Origin: Modestobacter lapidis
GTDB lineage: Bacteria > Actinomycetota > Actinomycetes > Mycobacteriales > Geodermatophilaceae
Assembly: GCA_019779905.1 (NCBI GenBank)
Contig: JABAKE010000028.1
Location: forward strand, 1-33,485
Reading direction: 5' to 3'
Length of the DNA: 33,485 nt
Part shown: in pieces, positions 1 to 8,565 of the stretch
Layout of the letters: each line of letters opens with the position of its first letter
Numbering within the stretch: the first letter of the stretch is position 1
Position numbers and translations under genes: made by a program
Notes under the pieces: generated by a model
Told to the model about the DNA's origin: nothing
The model's input: only the letters and a program-made list of their open reading frames with translations
Database searches by the model: none

Positions 1-115
1 GAGTCCAGACCGTTCCCGCAGCTCAGCGAGCCGCAGCAGAAATGATCATGCGGCCCTGATCAAAGTCAGGCCTGACGCGCCGACACGTGTTTCCTCCCAC
101 GTGCGGGGGCGATGG

Positions 116-1492
116 TCAGTCGCGCTTGGTGGTGCGGTCGGCGTCGTAGCCGTAGCTGTAGCCGTATCCGTAGGCGGAGGTGATCTCCGCCTTGGTGGGC
201 ACGATGTTGAGGATGACGCCGAGCGTGCGGGCGCCGACCCGGTCGAGCGTCGCGCGGCTCTGCTGCAGCTGCTCCTTGCGGGTGCTGCCGTAGCGGATGG
301 ACAGCACGACCCCGTCCACCATGACGGCCAGGCCGCTGGCGTCGGCGACTGGGAGCAGCGGCGGCGCATCGATGAGCACGAAGTCGTTCTTGCCGCGCAG
401 ATCGTCGATCAGCTTGAACATGTGACTGGAGGCCAGCAGCTCACTGGGGTTGGGCGGCGTCGGGCCGGCCGCGATCACCGAAAGGTTGCCGTCGCCGTGC
501 GGCTGCAGGACATCCTCGAGCTCAGCACTCCCGGCCAGGATGTTGGTGAGCCCGGCCCCGCCGACCATGCCCAGGTAGCGGGTGACCCGGGGACGGCGCA
601 GGTCGCCCTCGACGAGGGTGACCTGCCGGCCCGTCTCAGCGAGCGTCAGCGCGAGGTTGACGGCGACGGTCGTCTTGCCCTCGGACGGGACGGCACTGGA
701 GATCATGATGACCTTCGGCGGCTCATCGACGTTGAGGAACTGCAGGTTCGTCCGCAGCTGGCGGTATGCCTCGGCCGTTCGGCTCTGGCTATCACGGTCG
801 ATGGTGTGCTGAGTTTGCAGTGCCTCGTCACGGAGGATGACCCCGACGATCGGGGCCGCAGCCAATTCGGAGGCCTCCTCCGCATCACGGACGGATCGGT
901 CCAAGCGGGTCCGTGCAATCGCTAAGGCGCACCCAATCAGCAGACCCACGATAAGGCCCAGGGCCACATTCTCCAACGTCTTCGGAGAACTGGCTGTCGC
1001 AGGCAGCTCCGGACGATCCGTTACCGTCACCTTGACCGGCGAAGCTCCCGACGCCGGCGTTTCCAGCAGTCGCACCAACTCCACGAACTCATCACCGAGC
1101 GTTTCCGCGATCGCTTGCGCCCGCTCTGCGGAAGAGTCGCTCACAGCGACATCGATGAGTACGGTATCCGCAACAGTTGACGCCGTGATTTTTCGCGCTA
1201 GCTCGCTATTGGACATCTCCAAGCCGAGCCTATCAACGACACGGCCTGCCATCTCCTCACCCGTCAGCAACTGCGAGTACGACGCAACACGCTGCTGCGA
1301 GAACTGGCTCCCCTGGAAAACGTCGGACGTACTACCCGAACCCGTCGTCGAGACGAAGAACTGCGTCCGAGATGTGTACTGCGGCGTCTGCAACAGGCTC
1401 AGGACCAACGCCACGACCCCGCCGACAACCAGACCCGCCGCTGGGAGCCACCAGCCCCTCCGCAGCGCCACCAACACGTCTCGGGCGTCCAT
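116..1492 (-). CDS. Wzz-domain / tyrosine autokinase (BY-kinase) chain-length regulator
   Basis: This 458-residue protein fuses a Wzz/CapA-type membrane domain to a CpsD/Wzc-type bacterial tyrosine kinase. Membrane helices lie at about residues 15-34 and 174-194, with an extracytoplasmic loop between them. The kinase has a Walker A motif (SSAVPSEGKTT, about 265-275), a Walker A' motif (LVEGDLRRP, 293-301) and a Walker B motif (FVLIDAPP, 371-378). The C-terminus is a tyrosine cluster (YGYGYSYGYD, 441-450), the expected autophosphorylation tail. By family knowledge it controls chain length and export of Wzy-polymerised polysaccharide. The ATG follows GAGGAAGCG, a usable ribosome site. It is the last gene of the leftward cassette, 386 bases after the preceding glycosyltransferase. 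The kinase half is visibly richer in G+C than the Wzz half, so the gene may be mosaic. Confidence 0.93.
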   Translation of the reverse strand: MDARDVLVALRRGWWLPAAGLVVGGVVALVLSLLQTPQYTSRTQFFVSTTGSGSTSDVFQGSQFSQQRVASYSQLLTGEEMAGRVVDRLGLEMSNSELARKITASTVADTVLIDVAVSDSSAERAQAIAETLGDEFVELVRLLETPASGASPVKVTVTDRPELPATASSPKTLENVALGLIVGLLIGCALAIARTRLDRSVRDAEEASELAAAPIVGVILRDEALQTQHTIDRDSQSRTAEAYRQLRTNLQFLNVDEPPKVIMISSAVPSEGKTTVAVNLALTLAETGRQVTLVEGDLRRPRVTRYLGMVGGAGLTNILAGSAELEDVLQPHGDGNLSVIAAGPTPPNPSELLASSHMFKLIDDLRGKNDFVLIDAPPLLPVADASGLAVMVDGVVLSIRYGSTRKEQLQQSRATLDRVGARTLGVILNIVPTKAEITSAYGYGYSYGYDADRTTKRD

Positions 1493-1878
1493 CGCTTCCT
1501 CGTTCCTGAACGGTCTGGCGGATCCCTCGGAGGCTGCACATTAACCAGGCGACCGAGACATCCTACCCAAAGGCAGGCCTATCCCTCGCCAGCCCACGCC
1601 CTAGAAACCTACTCACACGATCGCCCTCGGCGAGTCGAATGCATACCATGACCTCGACCGGGCCCAACCGAACAGCCATGAGGAATCCAAGCCACACATC
1701 CCGCCGATCGGCCACAGCGAACCACCAAAGGCGGCAGTGGACGACGGCGACCCCTACATCACCACCACCGCGGCGAGCCCCCTCCTTCTGATGATTGTCA
1801 GCAGGGATGAGGAGAAGCACCACCGGCGCGCCCACATCGCGCCCCTGTGGGCCATCCACACGCGAACCGAACGCGGGA
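1493..1878. other. 386-base gap with no supported gene
   Basis: This stretch lies between the glycosyltransferase stop and the Wzz-kinase start. Open frames in it are short and have no recognisable composition or ribosome site. The only element I can support is the Shine-Dalgarno-like GAGGAA just before the kinase start. A TAGGAT hexamer on the minus strand (1560-1565) could be a -10 element, but I see no matching -35. The gap suggests the kinase gene may have its own promoter. Confidence 0.5.
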
Positions 1879-2991
1879 TCACATCCCCATTCCCGGATAG
1901 CCCTCGATGGCACGTTCTAGACGACCTTCTAGGATCGCGGTCTGACGATAAATGTCAAACTTTTCCCGAGCGAGCGCGTTCGCGCGCCACGCAAGTTCAT
2001 TCCTGAACCTGGCCGATTGATCCAGACGCCGAAGCGCGGAGAGGAGTCCGACCGGGTCGCCTTGTTTCACCAAGAGCCCAGACTCCCCATCGTGGACGAA
2101 GTCCGCAGTGCCACCGTTATCGGTGGCAACGATTGCCGTACTCACTGACGCAGCCTCTAGAACCACGGTCGGCAATCCCTCGGCATCGCCTGAGCGCGCT
2201 GTAACGCTCGGAAGAACCAGCACATCCGCATCAGCGATGGCTGCCCTCGTGCGGCGATTCTCCAGCCGGCCAGCAAAGGTGACCACCTCCTGAATGCCAA
2301 GCCTCAAGGCTTGCGCTTTCAGTGAACCCAGCATTGGCCCATCGCCAATGACGGTCAGCCGAAAGCTCCCTCCGCCCTGCTTCCACAGCCCCAGAGCATC
2401 GAGCAGTATAGAGGTCCCCTTCTTCTCCACGAGTCGAGCTACATGCACGAGTCCAAGGGGAAGTTCTCCTGAACGCTTGCGCTCAGGAACCCCTCCCTCG
2501 ACCCGCACACCAACATGGTGCACTCGTACGATCTCGCTCGGACACCCCAAAGCAAGCGCCTGATCACGAATGAAGCTTGAGACAGCCAGGAATTGTGCAC
2601 CCGACGACCACAAACGATCGCGAGTGAAACCGTAGCGAACGAGGTTCGGCCTACCAGAGCGCACCAAAGACCAAGAAGATCGGGTGACGTCGAACCCGTG
2701 CAGTACCACGAAGCACGGAGCGCCTATCGCCTTGGCTAACCGAATCCCGATGTCAGCATCCACCCCAAAGTGCACAAGGACGGCGGCGCCCTGGCCGGAA
2801 TGCACGAGCTTTTCCGCCCCCCGCGCCGTTGTTGTGTCGAAGGCGTGACCAGGTGTTGGCTCTCCAACCACACCGCCCACAAGGATAGGCGCGAACTTGC
2901 GGAAGGCAGCCGCCTGCTCATAGATGAACGTTTCGCTCGGCCGGAACAAGTCACGTCGAACTACGAAGAGAGCATGGGGCCTACTGGACAT
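1879..2991 (-). CDS. GT4-family glycosyltransferase
   Basis: This GT-B glycosyltransferase, about 370 residues long, is probably cytosolic and would add one sugar to the lipid-linked repeat unit. The N-terminus has the SETFIYEQ motif common in GT4 enzymes. The C-terminal Rossmann half carries HVARLVEKKG, a nucleotide-sugar binding segment, followed by EGLPTVVLE, the E-x7-E motif, and an ATDNGGTADFVHDGESGLLV tail typical of the family. I chose the ATG at 2991 over the GTG at 3009. The ATG is preceded by GTGAGGAAC at fair spacing, and this cuts the overlap with the upstream gene to 11 bases. The donor and acceptor sugars cannot be read from the sequence. Confidence 0.88.
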   Translation of the reverse strand: MSSRPHALFVVRRDLFRPSETFIYEQAAAFRKFAPILVGGVVGEPTPGHAFDTTTARGAEKLVHSGQGAAVLVHFGVDADIGIRLAKAIGAPCFVVLHGFDVTRSSWSLVRSGRPNLVRYGFTRDRLWSSGAQFLAVSSFIRDQALALGCPSEIVRVHHVGVRVEGGVPERKRSGELPLGLVHVARLVEKKGTSILLDALGLWKQGGGSFRLTVIGDGPMLGSLKAQALRLGIQEVVTFAGRLENRRTRAAIADADVLVLPSVTARSGDAEGLPTVVLEAASVSTAIVATDNGGTADFVHDGESGLLVKQGDPVGLLSALRRLDQSARFRNELAWRANALAREKFDIYRQTAILEGRLERAIEGYPGMGM

Positions 2992-4045
2992 CGTGTCGCC
3001 GTTCCTCACTTACACGCCGCAACACCTGCACGTAAGCATCCACACAGGCGGACATCGTAAATCGTCCTGGCAGGCTCGTCCGGTCGAGGTCATCGACTAG
3101 CGTGTCCGACCACGCGCCGGCCTCCAACGGCAACACTTGGATGCCCGAGGCGGCCAGTGAAGGCGGTGCCGCGACTCTTGTTGCTACGATCGGCGAGCCC
3201 ACTGACAGAGCCTCTAAGAGCGAGATGGATAGCCCTTCTCGGCGAACACCAGGGAATACGACCGCCTTGGCTTTACCCATCAACGCCAATACCTCAGCTC
3301 GGTCAATATCCCCCAGGAAGCGAACTCGGGCCCCCAAGTTCGCGTCTTTAACTTCCAATCGCAATGCGGCGTCCTCGGGTCCACTCCCAGCAATAACCAA
3401 CGCCGGGCCGTCGTCAGGCAAACGCTGCATTACCTGGAGCAGGAAGTGTACGTTCTTATCGGCGGCCAACCGTCCGACATAGAGGAAGTAGTTAAGACTC
3501 TCGGGTAAACTAGAGATCGACCGGGCCTCACGTTCCGCCCCGACCGACTCCACACCGTTTGGTATTAGGATCGCGTCACTGCGGCAATAGGGCCAGTTAG
3601 CGAGCGATTCTTGAACCTGCTCACCCACTGACACCACGACCGACGCTCGCCGCCATCTGCGCACATCCAACGGTAGAAGAAGCAACCGCTTCAGCACGCG
3701 TGCAACGCCAACCGCCGACTTCGATGCCGCGAACGCAGACATCAACTCCATCATGCCCGTTCCGTGACAAGCCGTGACGATAGGCAGAGGAGAACGCTCC
3801 AGCCCTCGCCCAGCATGGCTCACGCTAATTGCAACGTCATACCGCTCGGACCAAGATTCCGAACGGGCGCTGCCGGAGCGCGCGGATCTAGGCGCCCGCC
3901 CCATGGACATGACTTCCCCCTCCAGTAGCCAGTCCACGGTGTGACCTCTCGCCCTGAGCGCGGTCGCGAGCGAATCGGTGAAGACTTCCATTCCGCCGCG
4001 TTGCGGAGTGAGCATGTTGCGTTTGCTCACGAAGAGGATTCTCAT
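2981..4045 (-). CDS. GT4-family glycosyltransferase
   Basis: This GT-B enzyme of 354 residues starts MRILFVSKRN and has the N-terminal glycine-rich acceptor segment QRGGMEVFTDSLATAL. The C-terminal donor domain has FLYVGRLAADKNVHFLLQ, then REGLSISLLEAL containing an E-x7-E motif, and a GSPIVAT loop. It should transfer a sugar from a nucleotide donor during assembly of the repeat unit on the inner membrane face. Its start overlaps the preceding gene's stop by four bases (ATGA type) and its end overlaps the next gene, so it is translationally coupled inside the leftward operon. Specificity is unknown. Confidence 0.88.
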   Translation of the reverse strand: MRILFVSKRNMLTPQRGGMEVFTDSLATALRARGHTVDWLLEGEVMSMGRAPRSARSGSARSESWSERYDVAISVSHAGRGLERSPLPIVTACHGTGMMELMSAFAASKSAVGVARVLKRLLLLPLDVRRWRRASVVVSVGEQVQESLANWPYCRSDAILIPNGVESVGAEREARSISSLPESLNYFLYVGRLAADKNVHFLLQVMQRLPDDGPALVIAGSGPEDAALRLEVKDANLGARVRFLGDIDRAEVLALMGKAKAVVFPGVRREGLSISLLEALSVGSPIVATRVAAPPSLAASGIQVLPLEAGAWSDTLVDDLDRTSLPGRFTMSACVDAYVQVLRRVSEERRHDVQ

Positions 4046-5121
4046 GCCAGCACACTTTCGATAACTGCCCGCATGGCATCAACATGACGACTTACGGAGA
4101 ACCGCTCTGCCGTCGCAGCCACGCCTCCCGCATTATAGTTAGTCTCCACGACATCGCTAATCGCTTGACCCAGGGCGTGGACCTCCGCCGCAACGAGCAA
4201 TCCATTTTGCCCTGGCAGGACGGTTTCGCGATATCCCCCAGCGTTAATCGCCACAGTTGGCGTACCTTCCAGCGCCGCTTCGACCGGCGTCAGACCGAAG
4301 TCTTCCTTGGCGACCGCGAGCAAGCATGCGGCCCGTCGGTATAGCCACGCTAAGACTGGATCGCTCACCCTACCGAGCCCAAGTATGTTGTCAGCTGTGT
4401 ACCGCTCACTTCCGGAGCCGACTACGACCAACGGCATACGGATGGACTCGCAAGCCTCGATGGCGAGACCCACCCCTTTATAGGCACGATCCCTGGCGAT
4501 AACGAGCGCGAATTCCTCAGGCAGTATCTCCTTGGGTGGCATCAAAGTTTCGGAGACCGGTAGCACCGGCGGATGAACGATCGGCGCATCGCGCCCATAG
4601 GCTTCCTTGATCCGTCTTTGCGACGACGTCCCATTTGCGACTAAAGCCGCAGCGCGGGCTGCGCCCCTCCTATCGATGGAACTTAGCAGTGGCGTACCCA
4701 GAGCCAGCATGCTTCTAGTAAGCACGCCACGCCCCTGCAAGTAGTCCTCAGACGCATACAGCCACCTAGCGGGCGTATGAAAATACACCACCATGGGCAC
4801 CTTCGTAGTAAGAAGATGGGCGAACCCGCTCGAGCTGACGAGCACCACGTCGTATTCGTCCGGTACACGGACAGACCGAGCTAGCCACGGGAGTAGCGGC
4901 GCAGCAATCTCGAGGCGTCCCGCAACCGCGCGTCGAGCCCGTCCATGCAACGGTTCCGATATAGCGATTCGCTGCGCAGCCAAGTCTCGCGACCGCACGT
5001 CCGACGAGACGAGGGTATAGACCCGATCCGCGGGGAACGTCTTCAGCCATGTCTCGACAACGCGTTCGGCGCCACCCCACTGTGTGAAATAGTCATGCGC
5101 GATGGCCAGCTCTCGCTCCAA
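4042..5121 (-). CDS. GT4-family glycosyltransferase
   Basis: This glycosyltransferase of about 359 residues opens with LAIAHDYFTQWGGAERVV, a strong N-terminal signature of the GT4 subgroup found in capsule and O-antigen clusters. The donor half includes FALVIARDRAYKGVGLAIEA and KEDFGLTPVEAAL, with the E-x7-E motif in EDFGLTPVE. I placed the start at the TTG at 5121 because AGAGGA lies seven bases upstream; a TTG at 5136 would add five residues and has no clear ribosome site. The gene begins inside the 3' end of the flippase gene and is ATGA-coupled to the next glycosyltransferase. The sugar is not predictable. Confidence 0.86.
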   Translation of the reverse strand: MERELAIAHDYFTQWGGAERVVETWLKTFPADRVYTLVSSDVRSRDLAAQRIAISEPLHGRARRAVAGRLEIAAPLLPWLARSVRVPDEYDVVLVSSSGFAHLLTTKVPMVVYFHTPARWLYASEDYLQGRGVLTRSMLALGTPLLSSIDRRGAARAAALVANGTSSQRRIKEAYGRDAPIVHPPVLPVSETLMPPKEILPEEFALVIARDRAYKGVGLAIEACESIRMPLVVVGSGSERYTADNILGLGRVSDPVLAWLYRRAACLLAVAKEDFGLTPVEAALEGTPTVAINAGGYRETVLPGQNGLLVAAEVHALGQAISDVVETNYNAGGVAATAERFSVSRHVDAMRAVIESVLA

Positions 5122-6313
5122 CAGTCGTCCTCTCAAGAGTCACCAAGCACCCAGCAACTATGCAGCCACCCAGCGACGCGATCACCGAGACAACCGCAAC
5201 TTCTACCACTTCGGCGCCTCCTCGGATCATGAACAGGCCCACTGCACTCAAAGCCATGGACGTCAAGTAGGCGGATGACGCCCTACCGGGATGCCCCTTT
5301 CCGCTTAGCCACGCCGCCAAACCCGCCATCAAGACGTTCAGTACGGTGCCTGTCGCTAAGACTCTGGTTGCCCCGACTGACGGTACGAAGTCTTCTCCGA
5401 AGAAGACCGGGACTATCCAGCTCACGATCACCCCCAAGACAAGACAAAGCAGAGCGGCACAGCCGACAGCCAGGCCCACCTGCCTGATGGCCGCTGAGAA
5501 TGGCTGGCCCCCGCCGGCCTGCTGAAAGACGTTCCGGTACAACACTGTGCCGAGCACGAGTGGTACTTCCGCGAGCGTCACCGCGACTGCATAGAATCCC
5601 AAAACTTCGAGATCCGCGATGAGTGGCAACACCGCCTGATCGAGCCGCGCGTTCGCGCTGATGGCGATCGATCCAAACCACGCCGCCCCTGCATATCGCC
5701 AGGCTGCGCCTCGGGCCACGTGCGTGATCGCGGCATCATGCGAGTGGTGCCCAATTCCACGTCTCCAGAGCACCATGCTCCCTATGAGACCGCTCAAGGC
5801 TAATGCGCCCGCGACGAGGACTCCATCGGCAACTACCAGCAGCCAGAGGCCAGCGATCGTCATCAGCCGCAGAAGAGCCTGGGCAACGCGTTCAGCGTCC
5901 AAGGTTGACATTGCCCCGAGGCCTCCGAGTACGCCACGCCGGAGGTTGATTACCGCTCCCAGGGTAACAGTCGCGTGTACCACTAAGAGCAACCATATCG
6001 GCGCGCCAAGGCCCCGCAAGACAGCAACATCCCAGATCGCCAGCGCCAGAAAGGCGATCCCTCCCCCTGCCAAGCTCAGCGGCAATAGGACGCGCACCAC
6101 CGCTCGGGCGCTGACACCGCGAGCGACGAAGTACGTGGCAGCGGCGGGCGCCCCAAGTGCGGCAAGGCCCTCTACCAGGCTCAACGGCTGCTGCACCGCG
6201 GCAAGGACGCCCCGGCCCTCCGGGCCCAGTAATCGGGCGAGCAGGGGTCCGGTAAGCAATCCGACCAACGGCAAGGCGGCATACGCGGAGACACTGCGTG
6301 CCAGTTTGAGCAT
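5093..6313 (-). CDS. Wzx-like lipid-linked oligosaccharide flippase
   Basis: This hydrophobic protein of 406 residues has about 12 possible membrane segments and the MATE/PST-type opening LPLVGLLTGPLLARLLGPEGRGVLAAVQ, in which the LGPEGRG loop is characteristic of polysaccharide exporters of this superfamily. It would flip the undecaprenyl-linked repeat unit to the outer face before polymerisation. It is slightly shorter than typical Wzx proteins (about 420-480 residues). The ATG overlaps the stop of the upstream glycosyltransferase by one base (TGATG), so translation is probably coupled. The neighbouring Wzy-like gene and Wzz-kinase support a Wzx/Wzy-dependent route. Confidence 0.87.
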   Translation of the reverse strand: MLKLARSVSAYAALPLVGLLTGPLLARLLGPEGRGVLAAVQQPLSLVEGLAALGAPAAATYFVARGVSARAVVRVLLPLSLAGGGIAFLALAIWDVAVLRGLGAPIWLLLVVHATVTLGAVINLRRGVLGGLGAMSTLDAERVAQALLRLMTIAGLWLLVVADGVLVAGALALSGLIGSMVLWRRGIGHHSHDAAITHVARGAAWRYAGAAWFGSIAISANARLDQAVLPLIADLEVLGFYAVAVTLAEVPLVLGTVLYRNVFQQAGGGQPFSAAIRQVGLAVGCAALLCLVLGVIVSWIVPVFFGEDFVPSVGATRVLATGTVLNVLMAGLAAWLSGKGHPGRASSAYLTSMALSAVGLFMIRGGAEVVEVAVVSVIASLGGCIVAGCLVTLERTTVGARAGHRA

Positions 6314-7425
6314 CAGATCACGGACGCGCTAAGCGCTTCGGACCACACGGTTGACCATGGCCTCGAACGCGCCCGCGCTCTTCCAGTTGACGCGATCTTC
6401 GCGGTAAGCTTTGGATTAACCAACAGACTACGGAGCGCCTTGGCCAAGGCCTGCGCGTCATTGCGAGGGATGATTACAGCCGCCCCTTCGCAGAGTTCGG
6501 GTATGCCACCGGTATCCGTTGCTACTAGCGCCGCCCCGGCAGCCATAGCCTCGTAAATCGTGAGAGGGCAGGGGTCCGGCCAGATGGAGGGAACCACAGC
6601 AACTTTAGTCGCCGCGAAATGCTCAGCGACCTCAGCGGGATTCTGCCGCCCTACGAAGCTGACCTCCTGAGGTAAGCGCCCGGCCAAGGCGCGTAACCTC
6701 TTCTCGTAATCTGTTAGAGCTTCCGATCCGTGAAACCAACTAGCGCCGATCAGTTGAATTCGCAGCGAGGATCCCAGATCTCCGAGGTATTCGAGCGACT
6801 CGAGAAGGACGTGAGGTCCCTTCTCCTCACTCATGCGCCCAACGAACGTGATGTCAATTGCGCGATCCCTGTTAGGGAAACGCAGCGGATTGACGCCGTT
6901 CAAGACGGTGGTGGTCTTCCCTGCTGGTATACCTGTTCGCTTGACAAGGTCGTCGCGGATGTAGTTGCTCACGCAGATCACATGATCGAAATCTGCCAAG
7001 CGACGCTGAGCGATCCTTGCTCGGACCCCATTGAGAATCCGGTTATGCACGTATAGGACCAGCCTACTGCGCGGGAATAGGCGACGTAGCGCCGCTCCCG
7101 TCCATGGCTGGTTGTGCGCAATCACCAAGTCCGCGTACTGCCCTATGCTTGATCTCGGTGCACTACCTAGGCGTCGGTAATCGGGGGAGGCTCCGATTGT
7201 CCACCTGGATGCAGTTACGGCACGACCAAAAATTCCATCTAGGGGTCGCTGACTCCACCCAATCGCATTTTCAATAGTCACGGGCTGACCTTCCCCGCCG
7301 ACGATTAAGCACTCATGCCGTTGCTCAATGGCCGCGTCCGCTAGAGACCGGGCCACAGTCAGTATGGCACTCCCGTTCTCCAGCGTGAGAGGATCGGACG
7401 GACTCACAAAATGGATTATGAACAC
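6313..7425 (-). CDS. GT4-family glycosyltransferase
   Basis: This GT-B transferase of 370 residues has the N-terminal LTLENGSAILTVARSLADAA acceptor-side segment. The donor half shows ITFVGRMSEEKGPHVLLESL and then DPCPLTIYEAMAAGAALVATDTGG. In that region the first acidic residue of the usual E-x7-E motif is an aspartate. It probably adds a sugar to the growing lipid-linked unit. It starts four bases after the preceding gene's end and is one-base coupled to the flippase gene, which places it in the middle of the operon. Donor and linkage are unknown. Confidence 0.87.
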   Translation of the reverse strand: MFIIHFVSPSDPLTLENGSAILTVARSLADAAIEQRHECLIVGGEGQPVTIENAIGWSQRPLDGIFGRAVTASRWTIGASPDYRRLGSAPRSSIGQYADLVIAHNQPWTGAALRRLFPRSRLVLYVHNRILNGVRARIAQRRLADFDHVICVSNYIRDDLVKRTGIPAGKTTTVLNGVNPLRFPNRDRAIDITFVGRMSEEKGPHVLLESLEYLGDLGSSLRIQLIGASWFHGSEALTDYEKRLRALAGRLPQEVSFVGRQNPAEVAEHFAATKVAVVPSIWPDPCPLTIYEAMAAGAALVATDTGGIPELCEGAAVIIPRNDAQALAKALRSLLVNPKLTAKIASTGRARARSRPWSTVWSEALSASVI

Positions 7426-7428
7426 GGG

Positions 7429-8565
7429 TCACGCCTCGAGGTGTGCGGCAAGAGTCGCTTCGATCTGCCTTATCCGGCGCTCCCAGGAATGCCCCTCGGC
7501 ATGCGACTCTGCTGCACTGATTTGCATGCCGTCAACTTCGATATGTTGCTCCACGAGCTGAATGAAATGACCTACGTTAGTGCCCAGGCTGACGCCTTCA
7601 GTGTCGCGCAAGGACGGCAACGCCGTCGAAATCACCGCAAGTCCTGAAGCCATGTACTCGTAGACCTTCATCGGTAGCACGCCGCGCGTGTAAGCATTCA
7701 ACTCGTAAGGGATGAGGCCAACAGTGCACATCCTCAGCAATCTCGCCAGGTCACGCTGCCCTAGGTTGCCTAGGTATTCGACATTCGAATGACCGAGTAG
7801 GCGAGAGAGCTGCTCGTCACGCCGGGAGCCATCGACTGATATGGGGCCGGCTAGACGCAGGGGAACCTTTTCGGCAACGGCGAGCAGGATGGCTACGTCG
7901 ACCTTGCTCTTAGTCAGATGGCCCGCAAATACAGCAGTCGGGTGGCGACCCGCCTCGTCTGGACGACAACGAAACAGCTCAACATCCGCCACGTTCGGCC
8001 AGTACTCAGGCGTGCCACCAAGGGAGCTCAGATGTGAATGGACGACGGGACTACTAGCGGCCGTTGCGTCGGCCCGGACAACCTGCGCAGCTTCAGCTCG
8101 CAGAAGCGCCCTTCTTGGTAGGCCCTCGATCTCGTGTAGGAGGTCGACCGAGTGGTAGAGGTGCACTTTGAATGCCGCTTCAAGCCCATAGGTGATCGGT
8201 GAGAAGCTATAGAACGCCTGCCGTTCATCCGTCGGGATCTTCGATAGTATGACGTGACGGGTAATGGCTCGATTAATCCATCTCGCTAAGCGGATGCCGT
8301 GGAACGGAATGACGATAGGTCGTATTACATGCACGCCGTCCTGGAATGCCGGACTACCCAACGCCGGTCCCTGCCGCCCCTTGCGTAGTCGGCCTAGCAT
8401 TCGACGAAGGTCCCCGAAGTTGAGCCGTGGCGATCGCAGTCCCAACGACTCGATGTAGTGAACCCGGTGTCCTGCGGCGGCCAGTCGGCTCGCTATATGC
8501 TGCTTATTCGTCCACACTGCTGCATTGTAGTCAGCGGTAGAGAGGATGGTTATCGCCGTTACCAT
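7429..8565 (-). CDS. Glycosyltransferase (TuaH-like, GT1/GT4 superfamily)
   Basis: This protein of 378 residues opens ITILSTADYNAAVWTNKQHIASRLA, a pattern typical of TuaH-like enzymes of teichuronic acid and capsule clusters. The donor half contains AVFAGHLTKSKVDVAILLAVAEK and LPMKVYEYMASGLAVISTALPSL, which replaces the canonical E-x7-E segment as in that subgroup. It should act on the cytosolic face. Its 5' end overlaps the 3' end of the Wzy-like gene by 35 bases and three bases separate its stop from the next start, so it sits tightly inside the operon. The TuaH comparison is from memory of family patterns; the substrate is unknown. Confidence 0.82.
   Translation of the reverse strand: MVTAITILSTADYNAAVWTNKQHIASRLAAAGHRVHYIESLGLRSPRLNFGDLRRMLGRLRKGRQGPALGSPAFQDGVHVIRPIVIPFHGIRLARWINRAITRHVILSKIPTDERQAFYSFSPITYGLEAAFKVHLYHSVDLLHEIEGLPRRALLRAEAAQVVRADATAASSPVVHSHLSSLGGTPEYWPNVADVELFRCRPDEAGRHPTAVFAGHLTKSKVDVAILLAVAEKVPLRLAGPISVDGSRRDEQLSRLLGHSNVEYLGNLGQRDLARLLRMCTVGLIPYELNAYTRGVLPMKVYEYMASGLAVISTALPSLRDTEGVSLGTNVGHFIQLVEQHIEVDGMQISAAESHAEGHSWERRIRQIEATLAAHLEA

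Noticed and set aside
1..115. Small palindromes (for example GTCAGGCCTGAC at about 67-78 and two CACGTG sites) after the kinase stop
   Set aside because: Stems are only four to six bases and no U-tract follows, so a terminator call is not supported.
1563..1913. 116-codon leftward ORF in the gap before the Wzz-kinase gene
   Set aside because: It overlaps the end of a confident glycosyltransferase gene, lacks a ribosome site and shows no family-like sequence.
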